A stretch of 64,000 bases of DNA from Planktotalea arctica. GTDB taxonomy: Bacteria > Pseudomonadota > Alphaproteobacteria > Rhodobacterales > Rhodobacteraceae. Shown here in pieces: positions 27,888 through 37,059 of the stretch (position 1 is its first letter; the number at the start of each line of letters is the position of its first letter). Under the pieces are notes generated by a model. The model was not told the origin of the DNA and ran no database searches. It saw only the letters and a program-made list of their open reading frames with translations. The DNA lies in NCBI RefSeq assembly GCF_002105285.1, contig NZ_MUHR01000020.1, forward strand, positions 51,530-115,529, read 5' to 3'. A program made the position numbers and the translations under genes.

Positions 27888-29726
27888 ATGAATGATACCG
27901 CCTTCAACATAAGCGATAGACAACCGGTTATCCGCCAGCTTGACGATGCTGCCATCAATCGCATTGCGGCAGGGGAGGTGGTGGAGCGTCCGGCCTCTGC
28001 CGTTAAGGAACTGGTTGAAAATGCGATCGATGCTGGCGCACGCCGGATCGAAATTGCCTATGCCGATGGTGGCAAGACATTGATCCGCGTCGTTGATGAT
28101 GGCTGTGGAATCGTGCCGGAGGCCTTGCCGCTGGCCCTGTCGCGTCATGCGACGTCGAAGATTGACGGCAGTGATCTGCTCAATATCCACACTTTTGGAT
28201 TTCGCGGTGAGGCGCTGCCCTCGCTGGGGGCGGTTGGGCGACTAACGATTACCTCGCGCGCCGAGGGGCATTCTGCGCATGAGATTTCCGTTTCCGGCGG
28301 TGCGATGAGCGCGGTTAAGCCAGCAGCTTTGAGCAAAGGCTCTGTCGTCGAATTGCGTGATCTGTTCTATGCGACCCCTGCGCGCTTGAAATTCATGCGC
28401 ACGGACCGTGCGGAATCCCAAGCGATCACGGATGTGGTCAAGCGTTTGGCGATGGCGGAGCCTTTCGTCGGTTTCGCGCTGCGCGATGTGACAGGCGGTG
28501 GAGAGGGGCGCGTGACTTTCCGCGTCGATGCGGAAAACGGCGATTTGTTTGATGCGCTGCATGGTCGCCTTGCGCGTATTCTGGGCACCGAATTCGCCGA
28601 AAACTCCCTGCGCATTGATGCAGAGCGCGAGGGACTTCACCTGACGGGTTTCGCTGCCTTGCCGACTTATTCGCGCGGCTCTGCGGTGGCGCAGTATCTG
28701 TTCGTCAATGGGCGTCCTGTTCGCGATAAACTGCTCGTTGGTGCGCTGCGCGGCGCCTATTTTGACTTCCTGTCGCGTGATCGCCATCCGGCGGCTGCGC
28801 TGTTCCTTGATTGCGATCCGCATCTGGTCGATGTGAACGTGCATCCCGCGAAATCCGAAGTGCGCTTTCGTGATCCCGGCATGGCGCGCGGATTGATCGT
28901 TTCTGCGCTGCGCCATGCGCTTGCGGAGGCAGGGCATCGCGCTTCCTCAACTGTGGCAGGCGCAACTTTGGGCGCGATGCGGCCAGAGCAAACCGGCCCT
29001 GCGCGCGTCTATCAAATGGACCGACCGTCGCAGGGGGCGTTACGATCGAGCTATCAGGCCCAAGCCCCGGGGTTTGAAGAAACCGCAGGGGTGTTCAGCC
29101 GCGTCGATGTTGTTGAAGCCGCGCAGCAAGACACGCCAGCAGAGCAATTTCCGCTGGGCGCCGCGCGCGGGCAGGTGCACGAGAATTACATCATCGCGCA
29201 AACGGCGGATGGCATGGTGATCGTCGATCAGCATGCCGCGCATGAGCGGTTGGTTTATGAGAAGCTAAAGAAGCAGATGGCGGCAAATGGCGTTGCGGCG
29301 CAGGCATTGTTGATCCCCGAAATCGTCGAAATGTCGGACGGCGATTGCGCGCGTCTTATGGAGATTGCACCGGAGTTGTCTAAGCTGGGCCTTGGTATCG
29401 AACCGTTCGGCGGCGGCGCGATTGCGGTGCGTGAAACCCCTGCGATCCTCGGTGAAGTGAACGCCAAAGCGATGCTGCTCGATATTCTGGACGAGTTGGC
29501 AGACCAAGGCGAAAGCATTGCGGTGCAGGCCAAGATCGAAGCGATCCTGAGCCGCGTCGCCTGTCACGGCTCGATCCGCTCGGGTCGCTGGATGCGAGCC
29601 GAAGAAATGAATGCGCTTTTGCGCGAAATGGAAGCAACGCCCCATTCGGGCCAATGCAACCATGGACGACCCACTTACGTTGAATTGAAACTTAACGATA
29701 TCGAACGCCTGTTCGGACGGACCTGA
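27888..29726 (+). CDS. mutL: DNA mismatch repair endonuclease/ATPase MutL
   Basis: 612 residues from ATG 27888; the upstream open frame runs through the amtB terminator and is non-coding. The N-terminal GHKL ATPase is clear: [46 protein letters not shown] and [14 protein letters not shown]. The C-terminal dimerisation domain includes HGQ-type blocks ([29 protein letters not shown] and [11 protein letters not shown]). It couples MutS mismatch recognition to strand incision. The stop overlaps the rmuC start (TGATG). Confidence 0.97.
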   Translation: MNDTAFNISDRQPVIRQLDDAAINRIAAGEVVERPASAVKELVENAIDAGARRIEIAYADGGKTLIRVVDDGCGIVPEALPLALSRHATSKIDGSDLLNIHTFGFRGEALPSLGAVGRLTITSRAEGHSAHEISVSGGAMSAVKPAALSKGSVVELRDLFYATPARLKFMRTDRAESQAITDVVKRLAMAEPFVGFALRDVTGGGEGRVTFRVDAENGDLFDALHGRLARILGTEFAENSLRIDAEREGLHLTGFAALPTYSRGSAVAQYLFVNGRPVRDKLLVGALRGAYFDFLSRDRHPAAALFLDCDPHLVDVNVHPAKSEVRFRDPGMARGLIVSALRHALAEAGHRASSTVAGATLGAMRPEQTGPARVYQMDRPSQGALRSSYQAQAPGFEETAGVFSRVDVVEAAQQDTPAEQFPLGAARGQVHENYIIAQTADGMVIVDQHAAHERLVYEKLKKQMAANGVAAQALLIPEIVEMSDGDCARLMEIAPELSKLGLGIEPFGGGAIAVRETPAILGEVNAKAMLLDILDELADQGESIAVQAKIEAILSRVACHGSIRSGRWMRAEEMNALLREMEATPHSGQCNHGRPTYVELKLNDIERLFGRT

Positions 29727-30880
29727 TGACAATCAATTTGGAAGATCCGCTTGTCTTGGCCGCAATTGCCGTTGGTGCAGGTTTTCTGCTCATTGTCTTG
29801 CTGTTGATCCTAGCACTTCGCGCTGCCGGACGCTCTGCGCGCATGACGGCCCCTTTGGCAAACCAGATGGGGATGTTGGGGCAGCGCGTGCAAATGCTTT
29901 CGGATGGTCAACAGCAACTCGCGGGCGGCTTGAATCATGTTTCCGAAGCGCAGGCCGCGTCACAGGCAAATATGCTGCAATTGATGGAGCAGCGACTGAC
30001 GCAAGTCAGCAGCACGATGAACGAGAACCTGCACGGATCGGCGCGGCGCACGGCGCAAAGCCTTGGTGAATTGCAGCAACGCCTGCTTGCCATCGACAAG
30101 GCACAGGACAATATCACCAAACTTTCGGGCGATGTATTGAGCCTTCAGGATATCCTGAGCAACAAGCAAACGCGCGGGGCGTTTGGGGAAATCCAGCTTA
30201 AGGATATTGTCTCCAAGGCGCTGCCCGCGGACAGTTACACGTGGCAGGCGACGCTATCCAACGGCAAGCGCGCGGATTGCTTGATCCATCTGCCCAACCC
30301 ACCTGGGCCGATTGTCGTGGACAGTAAATTTCCACTGGAAGCTTATGAGGCGCTGCGCAACGCAGAGACGCAGCAGCAGCTAAACGATGCTGCGCGGATG
30401 ATGCGCGGCGCGGTCAAGGCGCATATCAAGGCGATTTCGGAGAAGTATATTCTGGACGGTGAAACCGCCGATGGCGCGTTGATGTTCCTGCCCTCCGAAG
30501 CGGTCTATGCAGAGCTACATGGTAATTTCCCCGAACTCGTGCGCGAGGGGTTTGCCGCCCGTGTCTGGATCGTTTCGCCGACGACCTGCATGGCGACGCT
30601 TCACACGATGCGCGCGATCTTGAAAGATGCACGCATGCGCGAACAGGCGGGGGCGATCCGCCGTGAACTAGGTTTGCTGTTCGGGGATGTGGAACGCCTT
30701 GGTGCGCGGGTCGAAAACCTTGATCGTCACTTTGGCCAAGCGGCCAAAGATATCGCAGAGATCAAGATAAGCTCTGACAAGGCCGGCCGCCGTGCGCGCC
30801 GCCTTGATAACTTTGATTTCGAAGAACTGGCGCCGGAACCGGAAAGCACTGTGGTGCCGATTGCTCCGCCGAAGCCTTAA
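29726..30880 (+). CDS. rmuC: DNA recombination protein RmuC homologue
   Basis: 384 residues. An N-terminal membrane helix (about 10-32) and a coiled-coil (about 45-125) precede the RmuC nuclease-like domain. That domain contains NKQTRGAFGEIQLKDIV, VVDSKFPLEAYEAL and LMFLPSEAVYAEL. The family limits recombination at inverted repeats in E. coli. Translation is coupled to mutL by the overlap. Its TAA stop shares bases with the stop of the convergent chrR gene (30877-30880). Confidence 0.93.
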   Translation: MTINLEDPLVLAAIAVGAGFLLIVLLLILALRAAGRSARMTAPLANQMGMLGQRVQMLSDGQQQLAGGLNHVSEAQAASQANMLQLMEQRLTQVSSTMNENLHGSARRTAQSLGELQQRLLAIDKAQDNITKLSGDVLSLQDILSNKQTRGAFGEIQLKDIVSKALPADSYTWQATLSNGKRADCLIHLPNPPGPIVVDSKFPLEAYEALRNAETQQQLNDAARMMRGAVKAHIKAISEKYILDGETADGALMFLPSEAVYAELHGNFPELVREGFAARVWIVSPTTCMATLHTMRAILKDARMREQAGAIRRELGLLFGDVERLGARVENLDRHFGQAAKDIAEIKISSDKAGRRARRLDNFDFEELAPEPESTVVPIAPPKP

Positions 30881-31527
30881 ATCCGCAGGAACCGCTGTGC
30901 GAGGCGCGGGATGAATGCGTTAAACTTTAGCGGTGCATCTGTCGCTGCGAGGCAGATACAATCCATGCCGATGTCGGCAACGGGCGTGTGCTGCAAATCT
31001 TCATTCGCCACTTCCACATCGCCGCGCGCGAAACGATCTTCGTCATCGCTGAACGCGCCTTGCAGAACCAGCGTAAGTTCCGTGCCGCGATGCCCATGAT
31101 CGGGCACAGCGCTGCCCGCAGGGATATAAAGAAGGCGTGCGGTTGCGTCCGAAGATGTGGGCAAGATTGCCTGTTTCACGCCCATCCCGATGGAGCGCCA
31201 TTTGATCGCGTCCAGATCGCCGCCAACGTAATCTTGCAGCGGCGAGGGTAGAGTGCCACTGGACAGACGCGGCATCTGTTTCGTGGTTGCCGGGCCTTGT
31301 GCGATCAGGCGCATCGTCGCTTCGAGCGAGTCCACCGAGAGCGCGGCAGCCCTTGCATCTTCGACCATGCAGCCACCGACAGCATCGAAGCTGTCTATCT
31401 CCGCGCGACAGCCGTCACACATGGAGACATGGGTCGCAACCACAAGCGCGAAGGCTTCGGGCAACGTGCCTGCGGAATAGGCCATCATCAATTCGGGCGT
31501 GAGGTGGTGATTTATCATCTGCTTCAT
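30877..31527 (-). CDS. chrR: ChrR-family zinc anti-sigma factor
   Basis: About 216 residues. The N-terminal zinc-binding anti-sigma domain has the ligands in HHLTPELMMAYSAG and ATHVSMCDGC (H8, H33, C37, C40 from this start). The C-terminal cupin-like domain has the expected DHGHRGTELTLV and LQHTP metal-ligand blocks. In Rhodobacter sphaeroides ChrR holds sigma-E inactive and releases it on singlet oxygen, with the cupin domain needed for the response. The gene directly follows rpoE on the minus strand. A TTG at 31536 and an ATG at 31518 are alternative starts. Confidence 0.93.
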   Translation of the reverse strand: MKQMINHHLTPELMMAYSAGTLPEAFALVVATHVSMCDGCRAEIDSFDAVGGCMVEDARAAALSVDSLEATMRLIAQGPATTKQMPRLSSGTLPSPLQDYVGGDLDAIKWRSIGMGVKQAILPTSSDATARLLYIPAGSAVPDHGHRGTELTLVLQGAFSDDEDRFARGDVEVANEDLQHTPVADIGMDCICLAATDAPLKFNAFIPRLAQRFLRI

Positions 31528-31532
31528 CTCAT

Positions 31533-32156
31533 TCAATTCATTGCGTGGCGTAGCCGGTCTAGCGCCAACCTAATGCGGGATTTGATCGTGCCCAGTGGAA
31601 GGCCGGTTATTTCTGCAATTTCGCTATGTGAGAGGTCACCGAAATAGGCTTGCTCGATTAATTTTCTCTGTTTGTCGGGCAGTTGTTTGATCGCATCTGC
31701 CAGTTGTTCTGTTTCTTGCCGCAGGCCAATCGCATCGGCTTGGTCCGGCTCTGCTTCGGGTCCCCAAGGTAGATCTTCAGGCTCGGGTCTGCGCATCTTG
31801 CGCAGGGCGTCGATCTTTTTGTTGCGCGCGATCGTAAAGATCCATGTGGCCACGCTGGCGCGGGCGGGATCGAACATATGCGCTTTGCGCCACAAGGTCG
31901 CCATGACCTCTTGGGTACATTCCTCTGCCAGCGACGCATCTGCGCCACTTTTCATCAAAAACCCTTTAACACGCGGGGCGAAATGGGCAAAGAGATCGGC
32001 GAAAGCCACCTGATCCTGCTTGTCCCTGATCGCAATGATATGCGCGGTCCAGTCTTTGGTTGTGCTGCTCACGTTCGGTTTTCCGGTCTGGCTTGTCGCT
32101 TCCCGATACACCGCGCTGTGGGCGCGAAACTCGGAGGGAGCGATCGGTCGTTCCAT
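31533..32156 (-). CDS. rpoE: ECF sigma factor of the RpoE/ChrR (singlet-oxygen) group
   Basis: Region 2 (FAHFAPRVKGFLMKSGADAS, then ARASVATWIFTIARNKKIDALRKMRR) and region 4 (LPDKQRKLIEQAYFGDLSHSEIAEITGLPLGTIKSRI) are complete. The linker LPWGPEAEPDQ is typical of the Rhodobacter sigma-E group. The ATG at 32156 gives 207 residues. A GTG at 32072 would give 179, closer to the usual family length, with a ~100-base leader. A candidate autoregulated promoter lies just upstream (32182-32211). The ATG at 32177 would fall outside the predicted transcript. It is divergent from the oxidoreductase operon. Confidence 0.95.
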   Translation of the reverse strand: MERPIAPSEFRAHSAVYREATSQTGKPNVSSTTKDWTAHIIAIRDKQDQVAFADLFAHFAPRVKGFLMKSGADASLAEECTQEVMATLWRKAHMFDPARASVATWIFTIARNKKIDALRKMRRPEPEDLPWGPEAEPDQADAIGLRQETEQLADAIKQLPDKQRKLIEQAYFGDLSHSEIAEITGLPLGTIKSRIRLALDRLRHAMN

Positions 32157-32181
32157 GGTGTTAACACTTGTCAGCATACAA

Positions 32182-32211
32182 TTGTTACGCAGTGCTTGGC
32201 CATCTGGATCA
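32182..32211 (-). promoter_or_regulatory. Candidate sigma-E promoter of rpoE-chrR
   Basis: On the minus strand TGATCC (32206-32211) is followed after exactly 18 bp by TAACAA (32182-32187). The published R. sphaeroides sigma-E consensus is TGATCC-N18-TAAGA, so the -35 is perfect and the -10 differs by one base. Transcription would begin near 32175, about 20 bp before the ATG at 32156. Confidence 0.78.
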
Positions 32212-32238
32212 CACGAATTGTTATTTTTTTCTTCTTTT

Positions 32239-32267
32239 TCATCCGTTTGCCGCACCGGTGCGTAACA
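32239..32267 (+). promoter_or_regulatory. Candidate sigma-E promoter of the oxidoreductase operon
   Basis: TCATCC (32239-32244), 18 bp, then TAACA (32263-32267). Each box differs from the sigma-E consensus by one base, and the -10 has the same variant TAACA seen in the divergent rpoE promoter. Transcription would start near 32274, some 38 bp before the ATG at 32312. Confidence 0.65.
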
Positions 32268-32311
32268 CTGTCTAGAACGCAACTTACTTAACACCCAGAG
32301 GACGACCCTGT

Positions 32312-33613
32312 ATGCCATTCGAATCCGGCCCAAGAGCGAACAAGAACATTGCCGTCATCGGTGCAGGTATTTCCGGATTGGGCGCTGCGCATATGCTTGG
32401 GGGCGATAATCGCGTCACGCTTTTTGAAGCGGAGCCGCGCCTTGGTGGGCATGCGCGCACGATCATGGCGGGCCAAAACGGTATGCAGCCTGTTGATACA
32501 GGCTTTATCGTGTTCAACTACGCGAACTACCCACATCTTGCCGCGCTGTTCGCGGAGCTGGATGTGCCAGTGGTTAAGTCGAGCATGAGTTTTGGCGCTT
32601 CGATCGATGGAGGTCGATTTGAGTACGGTCTTGCGTCGGTACGTGCAGTCTTTGCGCAGAGCAAGAACGCGCTTGATCCGCGCTTCCTGCGCATGTTGCG
32701 CGATATCACGCGTTTTAACGCCAAAGGTTATGATCTGGCCGCCGCTAACCGAGATATGACCATCGGCGATTTTCTGAATGCGCTTGGCGTCGGGCGGTAC
32801 TTTCGCAATTATTACCTCGCGCCTTTGTCTGGGGCGATCTGGTCCACGCCCACCGACAAGATCATGGATTTTCCAGCTTATGCGATGATGGAATTCTTCA
32901 AGAACCACGCGCTTTTGGGCGTGACGGGCCAGCACCAGTGGTACACGGTGAACGGTGGCTCTAGCGAATATGTGCGCCGCGTTGAAACGTCGCTCAAGGC
33001 GAAGGGCGTCGCGCTGCGCCTTGGTTGCCCGATTGATGCGGTGCGCCGTGTGGATGGCGCGGTCGAGATAAAGGCGCAAGGCGGCGGTTGGGAGGGGTTC
33101 GACGAAGTGATCTTTGCCACGCATTCCGACGATAGCCTGCGTTTGCTAGCCGATCCAAGCGAAGCGGAGCGCTTAGCGCTGTCCAAAATCGCCTACCAGC
33201 CTAATGATATTATTTTGCACGCTGACGCGTCTGTCATGCCCAAGCGCAAAGTGTGCTGGTCTTCGTGGAATTATACCGAAGAAGCGGGCAAGCCGAATGA
33301 TCGTATTGATCTGACCTATTGGATGAATTCGCTTCAGCCTATTCCGGCAAATGATCCGCATTTCGTCACGCTGAACACCAATCGCACAATTCGCGAGAAT
33401 TTGATCTATGATCAGGTTACGCTGCGCCACCCGGTCTATGATTTGGCCGCGCTAGACGGCCAGCGCGAGGTGGCACAAATGAATGGTATGAACAAAACAT
33501 GGTTCTGTGGCGCGTGGATGAAAAATGGCTTTCACGAGGACGGATTGTCCAGTGCGGTCGACGTGGTCGAGGCGATGCGCAGCGCGGATGCGATGGGGAT
33601 CGCCGCACAATGA
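32312..33613 (+). CDS. FAD-dependent oxidoreductase (amine-oxidase/desaturase-like) of the sigma-E regulon
   Basis: 433 residues. The N-terminal dinucleotide fold IAVIGAGISGLGAAHML binds FAD, and FEAEPRLGGHARTI follows as in flavin amine oxidases and phytoene desaturases. The C-terminal block WFCGAWMKNGFHEDGLSSAV is the typical FAD-closing segment. Close relatives sit beside DUF1365 genes in sigma-E/ChrR stress clusters. The R. sphaeroides counterpart (as I recall, RSP_1091) is linked to the singlet-oxygen response and to modified, possibly furan, fatty acids. An acyl-chain desaturase or oxidase is plausible. AGAGGA precedes the ATG, and the stop overlaps the DUF1365 start. Confidence 0.88.
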   Translation: MPFESGPRANKNIAVIGAGISGLGAAHMLGGDNRVTLFEAEPRLGGHARTIMAGQNGMQPVDTGFIVFNYANYPHLAALFAELDVPVVKSSMSFGASIDGGRFEYGLASVRAVFAQSKNALDPRFLRMLRDITRFNAKGYDLAAANRDMTIGDFLNALGVGRYFRNYYLAPLSGAIWSTPTDKIMDFPAYAMMEFFKNHALLGVTGQHQWYTVNGGSSEYVRRVETSLKAKGVALRLGCPIDAVRRVDGAVEIKAQGGGWEGFDEVIFATHSDDSLRLLADPSEAERLALSKIAYQPNDIILHADASVMPKRKVCWSSWNYTEEAGKPNDRIDLTYWMNSLQPIPANDPHFVTLNTNRTIRENLIYDQVTLRHPVYDLAALDGQREVAQMNGMNKTWFCGAWMKNGFHEDGLSSAVDVVEAMRSADAMGIAAQ

Positions 33614-34362
33614 ACGAAGTGCAGCACATAGCGGGTCACACCTACCACGGGCGCAAAGGCGATATCGCCAATGCGTTCCGCTATAGCGTGGATTATGTGC
33701 TGCTGGATATGGAGCGCGAGATGCGCGCGCCGCGCTTGTTTTCGCGAAACCGCGGCAATCTGACAGCGCTTTATGATGGCGATCATGGGGGCGTGCCCAA
33801 GGCGGGAACGGGTGCTGCGTGGGTGCGTTCGATCCTTGAAGCCAACGGTTTGGATTGCCCGGGCAGCGTCCAATTACTGGCCCAGCCACGCGTTTTGGGG
33901 CATGTGTTCAATCCGGTGTGTTTCTGGCTTTGCCATGACGCGGACGCGCAGCTTTGCGTGGTGATCGCGGAGGTCACGAATACCTATGGTGACCGTCACA
34001 GCTATCTGTGCCACCACGATGATCTGCGCCCGATTCTGCCAAGCGACCGTTTAAAATCGCGTAAATTGATGCACGTATCCCCGTTTCAGCCTGTCGAGGG
34101 TGGATATGAATTCCGTTTTGATATCACACCAGCGCGCATTGGGGTTGTGATTGACTACACCAGCCAGGTAGGCGGCTTGATTGCGACGCTGACAGGGCCA
34201 TGCGCGCCGCTTACGAATTCTGCCATACTGCGGTTCTGCCTGCGTCGCCCTTTTGGGTCGCGCCGTGTTTTGACGTTGATCCACTGGCAAGCGCTGAAAC
34301 TTTGGTGGAAGGGCGCGGGGTTCAAGAACCGGCCCGAGCCACCCGCAAGCGAAGTGTCCTGA
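33610..34362 (+). CDS. DUF1365 protein
   Basis: 250 residues from an ATG overlapping the upstream stop (ATGA). GHTYHGRKGDIANAFRYSVDYVLLD, QPRVLGHVFNPVCFWLCHD and EVTNTYGDRHSYL are DUF1365 signatures. The family nearly always accompanies an FAD oxidoreductase of the type just upstream. Its biochemical role is unproven; participation in the same lipid modification is inferred from the constant pairing. The stop overlaps the MFS start (TGATG). Confidence 0.93.
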   Translation: MNEVQHIAGHTYHGRKGDIANAFRYSVDYVLLDMEREMRAPRLFSRNRGNLTALYDGDHGGVPKAGTGAAWVRSILEANGLDCPGSVQLLAQPRVLGHVFNPVCFWLCHDADAQLCVVIAEVTNTYGDRHSYLCHHDDLRPILPSDRLKSRKLMHVSPFQPVEGGYEFRFDITPARIGVVIDYTSQVGGLIATLTGPCAPLTNSAILRFCLRRPFGSRRVLTLIHWQALKLWWKGAGFKNRPEPPASEVS

Positions 34363-35615
34363 TGGTCGAGACCACTCTTAATGCGGTGCCGGCGCGAACG
34401 CGCGGCCTTGGCGGCTATGCGCTTTTTGCTGCGCTTTTGTCGGCGGCGGGTCTCCCGATCTATATTCATGCACCAAAGTTCTATGTGGATGAGTTCGGAG
34501 TCTCTTTGGGGGCTTTGGGCGCGGTCCTTTTCGCGCTGCGTTTGCTGGACGTGGTGCAAGATCCCCTGCTCGGAAAGCTCGCGGCGATGACAGCCTCGGC
34601 GCGCCGGTTCGCAGTAGCAATCGGGGTGGCGGTGCTTTGCATCGGCATGACAGGTTTGTTCGCGATACCGCCTTTCTTTTCGCCGGTGATCTGGTTTGCA
34701 TTGACGCTGACATTGGTCTTTTCCGCCTTCAGTTTCTTGACCATTTCCTTTTATGCCCAAGGGGTTGCCAAGGCAGATAAAATGCACGGCAGTGGCCATC
34801 TTCGGCTTGCCCGTTGGCGCGAAACCGGCGCGCTCTTGGGTGTGTGTGCTGCCTCGATTGCGCCGTTTCTATTGATCACAGTAATGGATGCGCCGTTCAC
34901 AGGTTTTGCCATCGGTTTCGCGGTGCTTGGTCTTTGCGCCGCTGCTTTGATGCAGGCGGAGTGGAGTAGCGCTGCCCCGCCAAAAAGTCTAGGTTTTGCA
35001 GTGGTCTTGCAAGACAGCCAAGCGCGCCGATTGTTGTTGATTGCGCTGGTAAACGCTGCACCTGTTGCGGTTAGCTCGACATTGTTTTTGTTCTTCGTGG
35101 AAAGCCGCCTCGATGCTCCGGGGCAAGAGGGTGTGCTGTTGTTGCTTTTCTTCCTTAGCGCGGCTGGGGCGGCACCGATTTGGGGTTTTTGGGCGCAAAA
35201 ATACGGAATTAGACCAGTTCTTTTGACGGCGATGGTGCTCGCCGTGTTTGCCTTTGGCTTCGCAATGACGCTAGAGGCGGGAGATGTTGCAATGTTTACG
35301 CTGATCTGCATCGCAACAGGGGCGGCGATGGGGGCAGACCTCACGCTACTTCCCGCGGCTTTTGCGTCCCGCATGGCGAAGATTGCGCCAAACGCAGCGG
35401 AGGGTTTCGGGCTTTGGGCGTTTGTGTCCAAACTCTCGCTCGCCTTCGCCGCCGTGCTGCTGCTTCCGATGCTCGAGCGTAGCGGATTTACCTCTGGAGG
35501 CGTCAACTCTGACGCCTCCCTCTGGCTTTTGACCTTGCTTTACGCGGGCGTGCCTTGCGCGCTGAAAGTGCTGGCAATCGGGCTCTTGTCTACAACGAAA
35601 TTAGAAGAAGGATGA
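34362..35615 (+). CDS. MFS transporter (GPH sugar:cation symporter-like)
   Basis: 417 residues with about twelve hydrophobic segments. IHAPKFYVDEFGVSLGALGAVLFALRLLDVVQDPLLGKLAAMT is the MFS_2/GPH signature region at the end of helices 1-2, and a matching loop is seen in the second half (APIWGFWAQKYG). The substrate is unknown; in this operon a lipid precursor or cation is as likely as a sugar. Translation is coupled to the DUF1365 gene. The frame is also open upstream but only inside that gene. Confidence 0.88.
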   Translation: MVETTLNAVPARTRGLGGYALFAALLSAAGLPIYIHAPKFYVDEFGVSLGALGAVLFALRLLDVVQDPLLGKLAAMTASARRFAVAIGVAVLCIGMTGLFAIPPFFSPVIWFALTLTLVFSAFSFLTISFYAQGVAKADKMHGSGHLRLARWRETGALLGVCAASIAPFLLITVMDAPFTGFAIGFAVLGLCAAALMQAEWSSAAPPKSLGFAVVLQDSQARRLLLIALVNAAPVAVSSTLFLFFVESRLDAPGQEGVLLLLFFLSAAGAAPIWGFWAQKYGIRPVLLTAMVLAVFAFGFAMTLEAGDVAMFTLICIATGAAMGADLTLLPAAFASRMAKIAPNAAEGFGLWAFVSKLSLAFAAVLLLPMLERSGFTSGGVNSDASLWLLTLLYAGVPCALKVLAIGLLSTTKLEEG

Positions 35616-35619
35616 TGTG

Positions 35620-36183
35620 ATGGAGCCTCTTGGTTACGTGCTTGTGGGTGTTGGCTTGATGATCGCGCTTAGCTTTATCAAGCAACGCTATCTCGACTTT
35701 GCGGCGCAAAGCCCGATGGATTACGCGCAGCAAAGCCCGCAGTTTGATTTGCGCGAACACTTGAACGGACCGATCGAATGCGAGGGTGTGATTTACGGTC
35801 CTATGGGGCGCGTGACTTCGCGTTTTGTTGGCAAGTTCGAGGCGGAATGGCACGGCAATAAGGGCTATATGCGCGAGGAATTTCGCTATGATAGCGGCAC
35901 TGTGCAAAACCGCGAATGGCATCTGACACTGGGCAATGACGGCGGCATCAAGGCCGAGGCACCAGATGTGATCGGCATGGGAACCGGCACACAGCTCGGC
36001 TCTGCTGTGCAACTAAAGTACCGCATCAAATTGCCGGACGAGGCGGGGGGTCATGTGCTCGACACGATTGACTGGATGTACCTTGCGCCCAACGGCTCCA
36101 TCGTGAACCGTAGCCAGTTTCGCAAGTTTGGGTTCAAAGTTGCCGAATTGGTGGCGACGATGCGAAAGGTGGATTTGGCGTGA
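35620..36183 (+). CDS. DUF3833 protein with N-terminal membrane helix
   Basis: 187 residues from an ATG 4 bp after the MFS stop, with AAGGA upstream. An N-terminal hydrophobic helix (LGYVLVGVGLMIALSFI) is followed by a soluble domain with DLREHLNGPIECEGVIYGP and FRYDSGTVQNREWHL, matching DUF3833. In other bacteria the family recurs with DUF1365, cyclopropane-synthase-like and SDR genes in stress clusters. Function is unknown. Its lipocalin-like beta-rich appearance would suit lipid binding, but that is speculative. Confidence 0.85.
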   Translation: MEPLGYVLVGVGLMIALSFIKQRYLDFAAQSPMDYAQQSPQFDLREHLNGPIECEGVIYGPMGRVTSRFVGKFEAEWHGNKGYMREEFRYDSGTVQNREWHLTLGNDGGIKAEAPDVIGMGTGTQLGSAVQLKYRIKLPDEAGGHVLDTIDWMYLAPNGSIVNRSQFRKFGFKVAELVATMRKVDLA

Positions 36184-36911
36184 GAGAGTGGCAGGGTAAA
36201 CGGTATTGGCTCGTTGGGGCGAGCGAAGGTTTGGGAGCGGCATTGGCCCATTTGATGAGCCGTTCTGGTGCAGAAGTGATCGTTTCTGCGCGCTCAAAGG
36301 ACAAGTTGGACACATTGGTCGCCGAATTACCCGGCAAAGCATTGGCGCAGGTGGTCGATGTGAGTGATCGTGCTAGCGTAGAAGCCGCGGCAGCGGTGAT
36401 TGGCGATGTGGACGGTGTGGTGTTTCTGGCCGGTGTTTATTGGCCGATGAAATCGCAAGACTGGGACGCGTCGCGCTCCGAAGCGATGGCAGATATAAAC
36501 TTCACGGGCGCGATCCGCGTCATTGGTGCGGTCATGCCAATGATGCAGGCGCGCGGCTCAGGGCATTTAGTGATCACCGGCTCGCTGTCAGGCTTTCGCG
36601 GTCTGCCGGGGGCGATCGGTTATGCAGCGTCCAAAGCCGGCACGATGGCGCTGGCGGAAAGCATGTACGCGGACCTGCGCGGCACGGGTATTGATGTGCA
36701 ATTGGCCAATCCGGGCTTCATCAAAACACGTCTAACGGAGAAGAACGACTTCAACATGCCGTTCATTATGGAGCCAGACGCCGCCGCGCGCGAGATGTTT
36801 GACTTAATGAACTCGGACCGTTTCAAAAAGAGTTTTCCACGGGTTTTCTCATGGGTGTTTCGCGCCAGCCAGTTCATGCCGGACTGGATGTATTACCGCC
36901 TGTTTGCCTGA
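36180..36911 (+). CDS. Short-chain dehydrogenase/reductase of the sigma-E operon
   Basis: 243 residues from a GTG overlapping the DUF3833 stop (GTGA). WLVGASEGLGAALAH is the NAD(P)-binding glycine motif, and VITGSLSGFRGLPGAIGYAASKAG contains the catalytic Ser and YxxxK. The C-terminus ends in a hydrophobic stretch (FRASQFMPDWMYYRLF) that could associate with membrane. It is the last gene of the operon. The substrate is unknown; oxidation or reduction of a lipid hydroxyl or keto group is inferred from context. Confidence 0.9.
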   Translation: MREWQGKRYWLVGASEGLGAALAHLMSRSGAEVIVSARSKDKLDTLVAELPGKALAQVVDVSDRASVEAAAAVIGDVDGVVFLAGVYWPMKSQDWDASRSEAMADINFTGAIRVIGAVMPMMQARGSGHLVITGSLSGFRGLPGAIGYAASKAGTMALAESMYADLRGTGIDVQLANPGFIKTRLTEKNDFNMPFIMEPDAAAREMFDLMNSDRFKKSFPRVFSWVFRASQFMPDWMYYRLFA

Positions 36912-37059
36912 GCTCAAGGCACGTCGTGTGTGCATCAGAGCGCGCAGAGAGTCGATTAACTACAGCGGTCGCTGCACTTTTCGGATCATCTGGAAACCGC
37001 GCTCGACGCGCTTAATATATCAGCGGTCGAGCTGGAAAACGATCTGATGTGATCGTGCG

